64,000 nucleotides of DNA from Alphaproteobacteria bacterium. GTDB taxonomy: Bacteria; Pseudomonadota; Alphaproteobacteria; RF32; CAG-239. The DNA lies in assembly GCA_017528205.1 (NCBI GenBank), contig JAFXPE010000003.1:51729-115728 (forward strand), given 5' to 3'. The notes beneath the pieces are model-generated. The model saw only the letters and a list, made by a program, of their open reading frames with translations, was not told the origin of the DNA and did not search any database. Position numbers and translations under genes: made by a program. Below, piece after piece: positions 10,660-19,026 of this stretch (within the stretch, counting starts at the first letter, position 1; the number at the start of each line of letters is the position of its first letter).

Positions 10660-11568
10660 ATGGCAAAAAAAGTTTTGTTGCTCTACGGTGGTTTTTCGGC
10701 CGAACGAGAAGTCAGTATCACTTCAAAAGATGATATTTTTCAAGCACTTAAAAGCAAAGGTTATGAGGTTATCGCACACGATTTAACCGACCCGTGGCGC
10801 TTTATTGAAGTTTTACACAGCGTTAAGCCCGATGTTGTTTATAACGGCTTGTACGGCAACTGGGGCGAAGACGGTGAAATTCAGGGTTTGCTCGATGTGT
10901 TGCAAATTCCGTACACTCATTCGGCGCTCAAAGCTTCGGCTATCGGCATGGATAAGCATTTGTGCAAGCTGATTGCGGCACAAAACGGAGTTAAAATTGC
11001 CGACGGCGAAAAGAAAACTTTTGCTGAATATAAAAAGAACGGAACTTCAATAAATTATCCCTATGTAGTTAAACCAGTAGCTGATGGTTCCAGCGTTGGT
11101 GTATTTATCGTGAAAAGCGCAAAGGACGCCGCGGCGGTAACTTATCCGAGCGAATCGGCCGAAATTTTGATTGAGCGATATATCGACGGCCGCGAATTTA
11201 CGACTATGTGCCTTGAAGGCAAGGCATACGCGGTTACCGAACTTGTGGCCAAAAACGAATTTTATAACTACGAGGCCAAATACACCGCCGGAATGACACA
11301 GCATATTTTGCCGGCGCAAATTTCCGACGAGGTAAAACAAACCTGCCTTAAGTATGCCGAAATTATGCATAAGGCACTGGGATGCAACACGGTTTCGAGA
11401 TGCGATTTCCGCTATAACCCGCAGGACGGGGTGGTTCTTTTGGAAATCAACACCAATCCGGGAATGACCTCGCTATCTTTGGTGCCGGAACAAGCCAAAC
11501 TGGTCGGCATCAGTTATGCCGATTTGTGTGCCAAACTGGTAGAAAACGCAACTTGCCGCCGGCGTTAA
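10660..11568 (+). CDS. ddl: D-alanine--D-alanine ligase
   Basis: ATP-grasp ligase making D-Ala-D-Ala for peptidoglycan precursors. Visible landmarks are LLYGGFSAEREVSI at the N-terminus, YTHSALKASAIGMDKH, the ATP-binding VVKPVADGSSVGVFIV, and the metal/product site LLEINTNPGMTSLSL, all diagnostic. The 302-residue length corresponds to the short DdlB type. AAAGGAAAAAATT precedes the ATG. It is a lone plus-strand gene diverging from the DUF3108 cluster and converging on a membrane protein gene 5 bases away. Confidence 0.97.
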   Translation: MAKKVLLLYGGFSAEREVSITSKDDIFQALKSKGYEVIAHDLTDPWRFIEVLHSVKPDVVYNGLYGNWGEDGEIQGLLDVLQIPYTHSALKASAIGMDKHLCKLIAAQNGVKIADGEKKTFAEYKKNGTSINYPYVVKPVADGSSVGVFIVKSAKDAAAVTYPSESAEILIERYIDGREFTTMCLEGKAYAVTELVAKNEFYNYEAKYTAGMTQHILPAQISDEVKQTCLKYAEIMHKALGCNTVSRCDFRYNPQDGVVLLEINTNPGMTSLSLVPEQAKLVGISYADLCAKLVENATCRRR

Positions 11569-11573
11569 GCGCA

Positions 11574-12341
11574 TCAATGTTTTAAGTAGAAAAAGTCGTA
11601 AATCTTGGCAAATACGATGTTGGTATAAATAAAGAGGATTGTGCTTCCGGTATAATCCAGCCAATGTTGTGTGTTCAAAAGATAATCCAACTGAGTAAAC
11701 AACGCCTCCGGAAAAAGCAAACAGGCGGAAATAACCACAAACTGCCCGTAGTTGCCTTTGATTTTGTCGCTGACTTTGCGAAACGAGGCATTTTGCCCGC
11801 GAAGTGAGGCAATCCACGCTAAATAAGGCTTACATATCAGAATCGGTGCCAACAAAGTTATCAGCGCATAAACCACCAAAGTTTCCGCCCCCGAAAGCAC
11901 CTTTTCGCCTCTTGCCGCCATTTCGGTAGCAGGTTGCAAATAGCGCTCGTAAATATCCATATATACGTCGTCAAAGCCCAAAAACAGCGGTAGCATCGGC
12001 AACAACGCTATGCCTATCAGCAAGGCGGCAAAAATAAACAAAGCCTTGGTGGAAGGCGCCAAACTCCCCAACATTACATTGCTGAAAAAATACGGTTTTA
12101 GTCCGTAATAATAGCGATAGAAAAAGCACCAAAAAATGTAATAGGTTACAAACCAAACAATGCTGATGGGGTTTTGTATGCCGTCGGGAATCGCCTTCAG
12201 GCAAAGCATATACACCATGTTTACAACGCAGACGCAAAGCACGAATCTGCCGTTGGCCCAAATATAACGATTTGCCTCCGCAAAAATCTTCCGAAAGTCC
12301 ATGTGAATAATTTTTTTCTTTTTAGGCGTCAGTTGCGGCAT
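11574..12341 (-). CDS. Hypothetical six-helix membrane protein, coupled to response regulator
   Basis: A 255-residue polytopic membrane protein with about six hydrophobic helices, starting after a short basic N-terminus (PKKKK). The start at 12341 forms a TGATG overlap with the stop of the upstream regulator, and GGAAG precedes it, so translation is coupled. No transporter or kinase motif is visible; there is no histidine-kinase domain. An ATG at 12302 is a less likely start. Co-transcription with an OmpR-like regulator suggests it could be a target or a sensor partner, but this is inference. Confidence 0.75.
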   Translation of the reverse strand: MPQLTPKKKKIIHMDFRKIFAEANRYIWANGRFVLCVCVVNMVYMLCLKAIPDGIQNPISIVWFVTYYIFWCFFYRYYYGLKPYFFSNVMLGSLAPSTKALFIFAALLIGIALLPMLPLFLGFDDVYMDIYERYLQPATEMAARGEKVLSGAETLVVYALITLLAPILICKPYLAWIASLRGQNASFRKVSDKIKGNYGQFVVISACLLFPEALFTQLDYLLNTQHWLDYTGSTILFIYTNIVFAKIYDFFYLKH

Positions 12342-12949
12342 CAGTCTTCCATATTCAGTTTATATTTCCCGTTTTCGGTAACAATCAAACGCCGATCCTC
12401 CGACTGTTCCACCTTTTGCCGCAAGCGGTAAATGTGCGTTTCAATCGTGTGCGTATCAACATCTTCGTTGTATTGCCAAACATTTGTTTGCAAATCGTTT
12501 TTGCTGACAAACTCATTCTGATATTTGTACAGATATTTCAATATATCGACTTCTTTTTCAGTCAGTTTGGTTTCGTTTTGGCTCGGCAAATCAATGATAA
12601 TGCGCGTATTCGGGTGCAACTCATAGTTGTTGAATACCAAACGACCTTCTTTGGAATTATCCTGCTTGCTGTTGGCCGATAAAACGGCATCAAGCAAGTG
12701 CCACAACGAAAAAGGCTTATGGATAATTTGATTGGCTCCCTCAACCTCGGCCGTATTTTCCGCCGTCAGCAAAATCAGCGGCACGCTCGGATGAATTTGG
12801 CGCATTTGCACCGTTTTCTTGGCATTTTCATCAACCACAATCACATCAGGCTTATCGTTATCCCAAACAAAACCCTCCACATATTTGGTCATTTGCAAAA
12901 CCAAATCATCTTGAAAATCGGAATTATTTGAAATTATGCAAACTCGCAA
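12341..12949 (-). CDS. OmpR-type winged-helix regulator with degenerate receiver
   Basis: Two domains: a short receiver (about residues 1-90) and an OmpR/PhoB winged helix (about 110-200). In the receiver the phospho-acceptor Asp40 (DVIVVDEN), Thr62 (LLTAE) and Lys78 (IIHKPFS) are present, but the usual acidic pair near the N-terminus is replaced by Asn8-Asn9, which would impair Mg binding. The output domain shows LTEKEVDILKYLY and the recognition helix region TIETHIYRLRQKVE. No histidine kinase is adjacent. The gene overlaps the start of a membrane protein. It may act without phosphorylation. Confidence 0.88.
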   Translation of the reverse strand: MRVCIISNNSDFQDDLVLQMTKYVEGFVWDNDKPDVIVVDENAKKTVQMRQIHPSVPLILLTAENTAEVEGANQIIHKPFSLWHLLDAVLSANSKQDNSKEGRLVFNNYELHPNTRIIIDLPSQNETKLTEKEVDILKYLYKYQNEFVSKNDLQTNVWQYNEDVDTHTIETHIYRLRQKVEQSEDRRLIVTENGKYKLNMED

Positions 12950-12960
12950 TTTAAGGTCCT

Positions 12961-14091
12961 TTAATAAGTTATCTCCAAGCCGGCAATTGCCGCGTAGCCG
13001 CGGTTGTTGTCTTCAACCTTGCCGTTGCCTTTATAATCGGCATAAGCACCGATTAAATACACCGCAACGTATTTATTGAAGGCGAATCTGTTTGCCCAAC
13101 TGACGATTTTATCTTTATTGTCGGTTTTATCGGCATAAGCGGCAAAATAAGACAATCCGGTTTTAAACGGCCCGATTTCGTAGCCCAAACCAACGTTAAA
13201 GGCATGTCCGCGGCGATAACCGTCAAAATATTCGGCTCGATACACGTCATCTGCCTTACGCTCATTTAAGGAGTAGTCGTGCGAATCCGTCCAGCTCTTG
13301 CGATACGAACCGCCCAAAGTCCAACCCTTGCGATACAGGCTCAAACCGGCAGATGCTTCCTGATTGTTTTTGCGATTATAGGCATAACCGAGCGAGCTTT
13401 CGATTTCAACACCGGCAACCGTGCTGTAATTATACAAACCGGCAGCATACGACGAACGATTGTCATATTTGCTGTGGCGATTGACCAAACCGGCCGCGGA
13501 ATAACTTTCCGGAGCGTACGAAAACGCCGCTTTGGTGTTATAAAACTCCGGCGTGGTATAGCTCAATTTGGGAGCATCGGCATCGGTGTTCAAAAAGGTG
13601 GAATTCAAGGTTCGATACGAAGCGACACGATTGTTGCGCTGCCAATTGGGATTGGCGATAAAATCCGTAACCGGAGAATTGTTTACGCGCCATAACCCCA
13701 CCGACGGCGCACCCACCGCCAACTGATAAGCCGCGTTATAAACCTGTCCGACCGTCAACTCGCCGTAACGCTCGGAATCATAAGTTAAATAAACGTTTTC
13801 GCCCCATTTGCCGTGGTTATAATCTTCAATTTCTTTACCGCCGGCAACTTGCGCTTCAAGCCCTAAGCGTAGTTCGTCATCATTATCAAAGCGATAGCCC
13901 GCCGAAGAACGAACCTCTGCCAACACCGGCGTGTGATTATGTTTGTAGTGAGCCCGATACGAATCCGCATAATCATAATCGCTGTAACCGTAAAATCCGG
14001 CGGCGGTTAAGCCGTAATCATAAACAAACTCGCCGGCGTTTGCCGCAGAACAAGCCGCGCACACGGCGCCTAAAATCAAATATTTTTTCAT
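12961..14091 (-). CDS. Outer-membrane porin-like beta-barrel
   Basis: The start at 14091 gives MKKYLILGAVCAACSAANA, a clean signal peptide, and has a GAGG site 5 bases ahead; a longer frame to 14148 lacks both. The mature protein (about 357 residues) is full of alternating aromatic/polar strands ending in Gly and Asn/Asp turns, and it finishes with AAIAGLEITY, a terminal aromatic as expected for BAM-dependent folding. Overall it looks like a Gram-negative general porin. A good sigma-70-type promoter lies upstream at 14120-14148. Substrate unknown. Confidence 0.85.
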   Translation of the reverse strand: MKKYLILGAVCAACSAANAGEFVYDYGLTAAGFYGYSDYDYADSYRAHYKHNHTPVLAEVRSSAGYRFDNDDELRLGLEAQVAGGKEIEDYNHGKWGENVYLTYDSERYGELTVGQVYNAAYQLAVGAPSVGLWRVNNSPVTDFIANPNWQRNNRVASYRTLNSTFLNTDADAPKLSYTTPEFYNTKAAFSYAPESYSAAGLVNRHSKYDNRSSYAAGLYNYSTVAGVEIESSLGYAYNRKNNQEASAGLSLYRKGWTLGGSYRKSWTDSHDYSLNERKADDVYRAEYFDGYRRGHAFNVGLGYEIGPFKTGLSYFAAYADKTDNKDKIVSWANRFAFNKYVAVYLIGAYADYKGNGKVEDNNRGYAAIAGLEITY

Positions 14092-14119
14092 TAGCCTCGT
14101 TTCCTTTTGCTTTTTGTAT

Positions 14120-14148
14120 AATTTATGAACAGATGTCTGATATGTCAA
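14120..14148 (-). promoter_or_regulatory. Sigma-70-like promoter of the porin gene
   Basis: Read on the minus strand: TTGACA (14148-14143), 17-base spacer, TAAATT (14125-14120), about 28 bases before the porin start codon. The -35 box matches consensus exactly. Confidence 0.6.
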
Positions 14149-14282
14149 TATAAAATCTTGATTTTCCCTTGCTATTAAATTATGCCTGTTTATAAAATAA
14201 ATAGTGCTTTTAAAATTTGTTTTATTATATATAATAAGGTTTAATTTGAATAGAATTTGAAATGCTTTAGAAAGGAAAGATA

Positions 14283-15812
14283 ATGCAAAAACCGGTTATG
14301 TTACTTATTTTGGACGGTTGGGGATATAGAGAAAAAACAACTCCTGATAATGCCATTGAAAACGGCGAAACGCCGAATTGGCACTATTTGTTGAGCACCT
14401 GTCCGCACTCCTTGATTGAAACATCCGGACTTGATGTCGGTTTACCGAAAGGACAAATGGGAAATTCGGAAGTCGGTCATACAAACTTAGGTGCCGGACG
14501 CGTGGTTATGCAGGATTTACCGAAGATTGATCAGGCTATCGAAAATCATACGTTGGAACAAAATCCGGTGATGGTTGAACTGATAAATACCTTGAAACAA
14601 AACGGCAAAACCTGTCATTTAATGGGTTTAATGTCGCCGGGCGGTGTGCACTCTCACCAAGAGCACATCGTGGCCTTGTGCGACATTTTAAATAAAAACG
14701 GCATCAAAGTTGCCGTACACGCTTTTTTGGACGGCCGCGACACTCCGCCGACCTCGGCAAAAGGCTTTTTGCAAGACTTTGAAGAGTCGATTAAAAATAT
14801 GCCAAATGTCAAAGTTGTCACTCTTTCCGGACGCTTTTATGCCATGGACAGAGATAAGCGTTGGGATCGCGTTGAGTTGGCTTATAACAACATTGTTTCG
14901 GCCAACGGCAAGCGTTATGCCTCGGTTGAAGAAGCCATTGATGCTTCGTATGCGGCCAATGTTACCGACGAGTTTGTGGTACCGTGCGTTATCGGCAATT
15001 ATCAGGGGGCAAGCGACGGCGATGCCGTGTTGATGGCCAACTTCAGAGCCGACCGAGCCCGCGAGATTTTATACGCTTTATCCGACGATAAATTTGAAGG
15101 CTTCCAACGCGCCAAAAGAATAAAATTTTCGCAAAGTGTCGGCATGACGGAATATTCGGTTGATCACAACCGTTTCATGAAGACGATATTTGCACCGGAA
15201 GCGCTGAAAAACATTTACGGCGAAATCATATCCAAGCATAAAATGACACAATTGCGCATTGCAGAAACCGAAAAATATGCCCACGTCACGTTTTTCTTTA
15301 ACGGCGGCGAAGAGCGCATGTTTGAAGGCGAAGACCGGATTTTGGTTAACAGTCCGAAAGTCGCCACCTATGATTTGAAGCCGGAAATGAGCCTCTATGA
15401 AGTTACGGATAAACTGGTGGAAGCTATTGAAAGTAAAAAATACGACACCATCATTTGCAACTTTGCCAACGGCGATATGGTGGGACATACCGGTGTGATG
15501 AGTGCGGCCTTAAAGGCGGTTGCCGCAGTAGATGAATCGCTTGAGCGGGTTATGCGCGCCATTAAAAAGGTGGACGGCATTTTGCTGGTCACCGCCGATC
15601 ACGGCAATGTGGAAAAAATGATTGACGAAACCACCGGCCAGCCTTATACGGCACATACGGTGGGCAAAGTTCAGGCGGTTTTGTATAATGCTCCGGCAAG
15701 CATAAAAGGTATGAGCGACGGACGTTTGGCGGATATTGCGCCGACGTTGCTTGATTTGCTCGGCTTGGAAAAGGCTCCGGAAATGACCGGTCACTCGCTT
15801 TTGAAAAAATAA
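14283..15812 (+). CDS. gpmI: 2,3-bisphosphoglycerate-independent phosphoglycerate mutase
   Basis: Glycolytic interconversion of 3- and 2-phosphoglycerate through a phosphoserine enzyme with two Mn ions. The N-terminal metal site LLILDGWGYRE, the catalytic Ser62 in GQMGNSEVGHTN, the DGRDTPP loop at about 150, and the C-terminal NFANGDMVGHTG and TADHGNVEKM metal-binding motifs are all present. The 509-residue length is normal. GAAAGGAAAGATA precedes the ATG. It heads a four-gene run with envC-like, ctpA and rppH, an order commonly seen in alphaproteobacteria. Confidence 0.98.
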   Translation: MQKPVMLLILDGWGYREKTTPDNAIENGETPNWHYLLSTCPHSLIETSGLDVGLPKGQMGNSEVGHTNLGAGRVVMQDLPKIDQAIENHTLEQNPVMVELINTLKQNGKTCHLMGLMSPGGVHSHQEHIVALCDILNKNGIKVAVHAFLDGRDTPPTSAKGFLQDFEESIKNMPNVKVVTLSGRFYAMDRDKRWDRVELAYNNIVSANGKRYASVEEAIDASYAANVTDEFVVPCVIGNYQGASDGDAVLMANFRADRAREILYALSDDKFEGFQRAKRIKFSQSVGMTEYSVDHNRFMKTIFAPEALKNIYGEIISKHKMTQLRIAETEKYAHVTFFFNGGEERMFEGEDRILVNSPKVATYDLKPEMSLYEVTDKLVEAIESKKYDTIICNFANGDMVGHTGVMSAALKAVAAVDESLERVMRAIKKVDGILLVTADHGNVEKMIDETTGQPYTAHTVGKVQAVLYNAPASIKGMSDGRLADIAPTLLDLLGLEKAPEMTGHSLLKK

Positions 15813-15820
15813 GGAACAAG

Positions 15821-17050
15821 ATGAACACTAAAACACTTCTCGCTCTATTTTTACTCTTAACGTTGCCGCTAGTAAAACCGGCGGACGCCGCGCCGCTCGG
15901 GGCAAAAAAAGCCTCGGTGTCGGCGGCCGAAGTGGCAAAGGCTGAAGCCGCCGCCAAAAAAGCGTCGGAAGAACGCCAGAAGCTGGAGGCACAGGCCAAA
16001 AAGCTAAAAGATGAGCTGAGCGGTGTAAACCAAAAGATGATTGATACGGCGAAAAAAATTCAAAACGGCGAAGATGAAGTGCATAAACAGCAGGAAGAGT
16101 TGGAAGCGTTGCAGGAACACTTGAAAGAATCCGAGGCAAAATTCAACACCGACCACAGTATTTTGGTGGATACGCTTTCGGCCCTGCAGAACTTGGCGTT
16201 GCGCCCGTCCGAGGCAATTTTGGCGCAACCGCTTTCGCCGGTTGAAGTTATGCGTAGCAGCATTTTGTTGCGCAGCAGCGTGCATTCTTTAAAGGAGCGT
16301 GCCGAGCACATCAAACAGGGAATCGAAGATATTAACGCGCAAAAGGCAGAAATTGCCAAGCGCTTGCAAGATTTGGAACACGAAAATCAGCAGTTGGCAC
16401 AACAGCATGATGAAATGAAAAAGCTTTCCAAGCAAAAAAGTGAAATGTTCAGCCAACTTTCCAGCCAAAGTAAAGAAGCCAAACAACGCGCAGAAGCCCT
16501 TGCCAATCAGGCCGGCAGTTTGCGCGATTTGTTGGATAAGTTGGAAAAACAAAAAGAATTACAGCGCAAACAGCTGGCCGAAAAAGAAAGACTGGCCAAA
16601 CAACGTGCCGCCGACGATTTGCGAGAAGAACGCTCAAAGGGTTATCAACCATCACCGGTTGTCGGTTTCAGCAAGGCCAAAGGTCGCTTGGCGCGGCCGG
16701 CTCGCGGTGCTGTCATAACTCAGTTTAAGCAGGAACTCTCAAAGGGTGTCGAATCGAACGGAATTGATATTAAAACTGCCTCAAACGCACAGGTTATCGC
16801 CCCGTTTGACGGCACAGTCATTTTTGCCGGTCCGTTCAAGAACTTCGCCAATTTGGTAATTATCGACCACGGAGAAGGATATACCTCGCTGTTGAGCGGT
16901 TTGGGAGAAACCAATACAGATGTTGGGCAATCCATTTTGTCCGGCGAACCGGTGGGAACTATGCCGTCGGGAAATAACATAAAACTACACATGGAAATCA
17001 GAAAAGACAATCATCCGGTAAATCCGACTGATTGGCTGTCAACAAATTAA
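15821..17050 (+). CDS. envC: Murein hydrolase activator EnvC-like, M23 domain
   Basis: Starts with a signal peptide (cleavage near PADAA, about residue 24), followed by a long coiled coil rich in Ala, Lys, Glu and Gln (about 30-255), then a C-terminal LytM/M23 domain from about residue 285 (RLARPARGAVITQFKQ). In that domain the zinc-binding residues look incomplete: the first position reads SNGIDI where active enzymes have HxGxD, although HGEGY and LHMEI are kept. This is the pattern of activators such as EnvC rather than active endopeptidases. It follows gpmI by 8 bases. Confidence 0.88.
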   Translation: MNTKTLLALFLLLTLPLVKPADAAPLGAKKASVSAAEVAKAEAAAKKASEERQKLEAQAKKLKDELSGVNQKMIDTAKKIQNGEDEVHKQQEELEALQEHLKESEAKFNTDHSILVDTLSALQNLALRPSEAILAQPLSPVEVMRSSILLRSSVHSLKERAEHIKQGIEDINAQKAEIAKRLQDLEHENQQLAQQHDEMKKLSKQKSEMFSQLSSQSKEAKQRAEALANQAGSLRDLLDKLEKQKELQRKQLAEKERLAKQRAADDLREERSKGYQPSPVVGFSKAKGRLARPARGAVITQFKQELSKGVESNGIDIKTASNAQVIAPFDGTVIFAGPFKNFANLVIIDHGEGYTSLLSGLGETNTDVGQSILSGEPVGTMPSGNNIKLHMEIRKDNHPVNPTDWLSTN

Positions 17051-17061
17051 AGGAAAAAATA

Positions 17062-18456
17062 ATGCTGAAAAAATCACTTTTTATTTATGCTTTATCGGGA
17101 TGTTTGCTTTCGTCTGCAGTGTTTGCCGACACCACTAAGGATAAAAAAGAAGAACAGGTCAATACTTATGAAATGCTGAACATTTTCGGCGAAGTGATGG
17201 AACGTACCAAGGCTTCGTATGTGGAAGACATTTCGGATAAAAAGCTGATTGAGGCCGCCATTAACGGAATGCTGACTTCGCTTGACCCGCATTCCAGCTA
17301 TTTGAACGAGCAGGACTTCAAATATATGAACGAGCAAACCAGCGGCAAATTCGGCGGCTTAGGCATTGAAATTACCATGGATAACGGCGTGGTTAAAATT
17401 ATATCGCCGATAGATGACACACCGGCGGCTAAGGCCGGACTGAAAGCCGGTGACTACATTACCGACATTGAAGATGAAACGGTTATCGGCTTAACCTTAA
17501 ACGAAGTGGTCAGCAAGTTACGCGGCAAAGTGGGCACCAAGGTTAAAATAACCGTGCGCCGCGTTAACGAAAAGCCGTTTACGGTAACCTTGACGCGTGA
17601 CGAAATTAAAATTAACTCGGTTAAGAGCGAAGTTAAAAACAACGACATTTTATATGTTCGTATTTCTTCGTTTAACGATGACATCGACGTCGATATAAAA
17701 AAGGCGGTTGAAAAGGCTCAGAAAGAGCTGAAAAACAAGCTTTCCGGCATTGTTATTGACGTGCGCAACAATCCGGGCGGACTGTTGGATCAGGCAATTA
17801 AGGTTTCCGATTTGTTTTTGGAACACGGCGAGATTGTTTCTACCCGCTCGCGCAATGAAGAAGACACCATTAAATATTCGGCGACTGCCGGCGATATTGC
17901 CCAAAATCTGCCGATTGTGGTGATGATTAACGAAGGTTCGGCTTCGGCTTCGGAAATTTTGGCCGGTGCGTTGCAAGACCACCATCGGGCGGTGATTTTG
18001 GGTGAAAAATCTTTCGGTAAAGGTTCGGTACAAACCGTTATTCCGCTCCGCAACAAAGGCGCAATGCGAATTACGACGGCGCGTTATTACACCCCGTCGG
18101 GACGCTCGATTCAGGCTAAAGGCATTGAGCCGGATATCAGAGTAAAACAAGCTAAAGTGGAAGAAATTGAATCTTACGGTTTGAACTTGAGCGAAGCCGA
18201 TTTGAAGGGCGCGCTCAAAAACGAACAGGCCGGAGATGATAAGAAAAAAGCCCAACAGGCCAACGATAAAAATAAAAAAGATTTGAAAGATTATCAGCTA
18301 ATCCGCGCGTTGGATTTGGTTAAGGCGTTGTATATTTACGGTCAAAACGATAACACCATAGCGCAAATTAAAAAAGAAGCAAAAACCGACGGCGAATCCG
18401 CTGAAGAAAAAGCGGCAAACGATAATCAAAAGCCTGAAGAGCAAAAGGCGCAATAA
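17062..18456 (+). CDS. ctpA: Carboxyl-terminal processing protease, S41 family
   Basis: Periplasmic serine protease. The start at 17062 is supported by AAAGGAAAAAATA and gives a signal peptide (MLKKSLFIYALSGCLLSSAVFA). Next come an N-terminal helical region with NGMLTSLDPHSSYLN, a PDZ domain (about 85-165, KFGGLGIEITMDNGVVKI) and the S41 core with NEGSASASEILAGAL (Ser nucleophile) and GEKSFGKGSVQT (Lys general base). A Lys/Asp/Gln-rich linker and tail follow from about 385. 464 residues. It lies downstream of the M23 activator, and such pairs often act together in envelope remodelling. Confidence 0.96.
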   Translation: MLKKSLFIYALSGCLLSSAVFADTTKDKKEEQVNTYEMLNIFGEVMERTKASYVEDISDKKLIEAAINGMLTSLDPHSSYLNEQDFKYMNEQTSGKFGGLGIEITMDNGVVKIISPIDDTPAAKAGLKAGDYITDIEDETVIGLTLNEVVSKLRGKVGTKVKITVRRVNEKPFTVTLTRDEIKINSVKSEVKNNDILYVRISSFNDDIDVDIKKAVEKAQKELKNKLSGIVIDVRNNPGGLLDQAIKVSDLFLEHGEIVSTRSRNEEDTIKYSATAGDIAQNLPIVVMINEGSASASEILAGALQDHHRAVILGEKSFGKGSVQTVIPLRNKGAMRITTARYYTPSGRSIQAKGIEPDIRVKQAKVEEIESYGLNLSEADLKGALKNEQAGDDKKKAQQANDKNKKDLKDYQLIRALDLVKALYIYGQNDNTIAQIKKEAKTDGESAEEKAANDNQKPEEQKAQ

Positions 18457-18932
18457 TGACCGAAATTTATCGCCGTAACGCGGGAATTGTCGTATTTAAT
18501 CGCCAACGTCAGGTGCTGTTATGCAAGCGTAATGACGTGGCCGAGGCGTGGCAATTTCCGCAAGGCGGCATAGAAGACGGGGAATCTCCGCAACAGGCGG
18601 CTTTGCGCGAGCTGAAAGAAGAAACCTCAATTGTCAGCGCAACACCGGTTAAAACTTTGGATAAGCCGGCGCGCTATACTTTTCCGCCGCAAATTATTGC
18701 CTCGATGAGAAAGCGCGGTTTTATGAATATCGGGCAGGATATGTTTTGGACCTTGGCGTTTTTCAGCGGCAGCGATGCGGAGATAAATATCAACACCGCC
18801 GAGGCGGAATTTTCCGAATTTTGCTGGACCGATTTGCAAACCGCTTATGACAAGGTTGTCGAATTTAAAAAATCGGCCTATAAGACGGCAGTTGAAGCCT
18901 TTGCTCCGTTGATTGCCGAATACAAAATATAA
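18456..18932 (+). CDS. rppH: RNA pyrophosphohydrolase RppH (Nudix)
   Basis: Removes pyrophosphate from the 5' end of RNAs. YRRNAGIVVFNRQRQVLLCKR at the N-terminus and WQFPQGGIEDGE running into the Nudix box with RELKEETSI are diagnostic; the box glycine near its end is Ser here. The 158-residue length matches the family. The start codon overlaps the ctpA stop (TAATG), so it is translationally coupled to the gpmI-envC-ctpA unit. Confidence 0.95.
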   Translation: MTEIYRRNAGIVVFNRQRQVLLCKRNDVAEAWQFPQGGIEDGESPQQAALRELKEETSIVSATPVKTLDKPARYTFPPQIIASMRKRGFMNIGQDMFWTLAFFSGSDAEININTAEAEFSEFCWTDLQTAYDKVVEFKKSAYKTAVEAFAPLIAEYKI

Positions 18933-19026
18933 TTCCGCAACCTTGCAGACGTTGCATTTACAGATTGATTTTCGTTAATATTTATTGTAACTTATTCCTG
19001 ACTCATCATCTTAGGAAAGGAAAATA

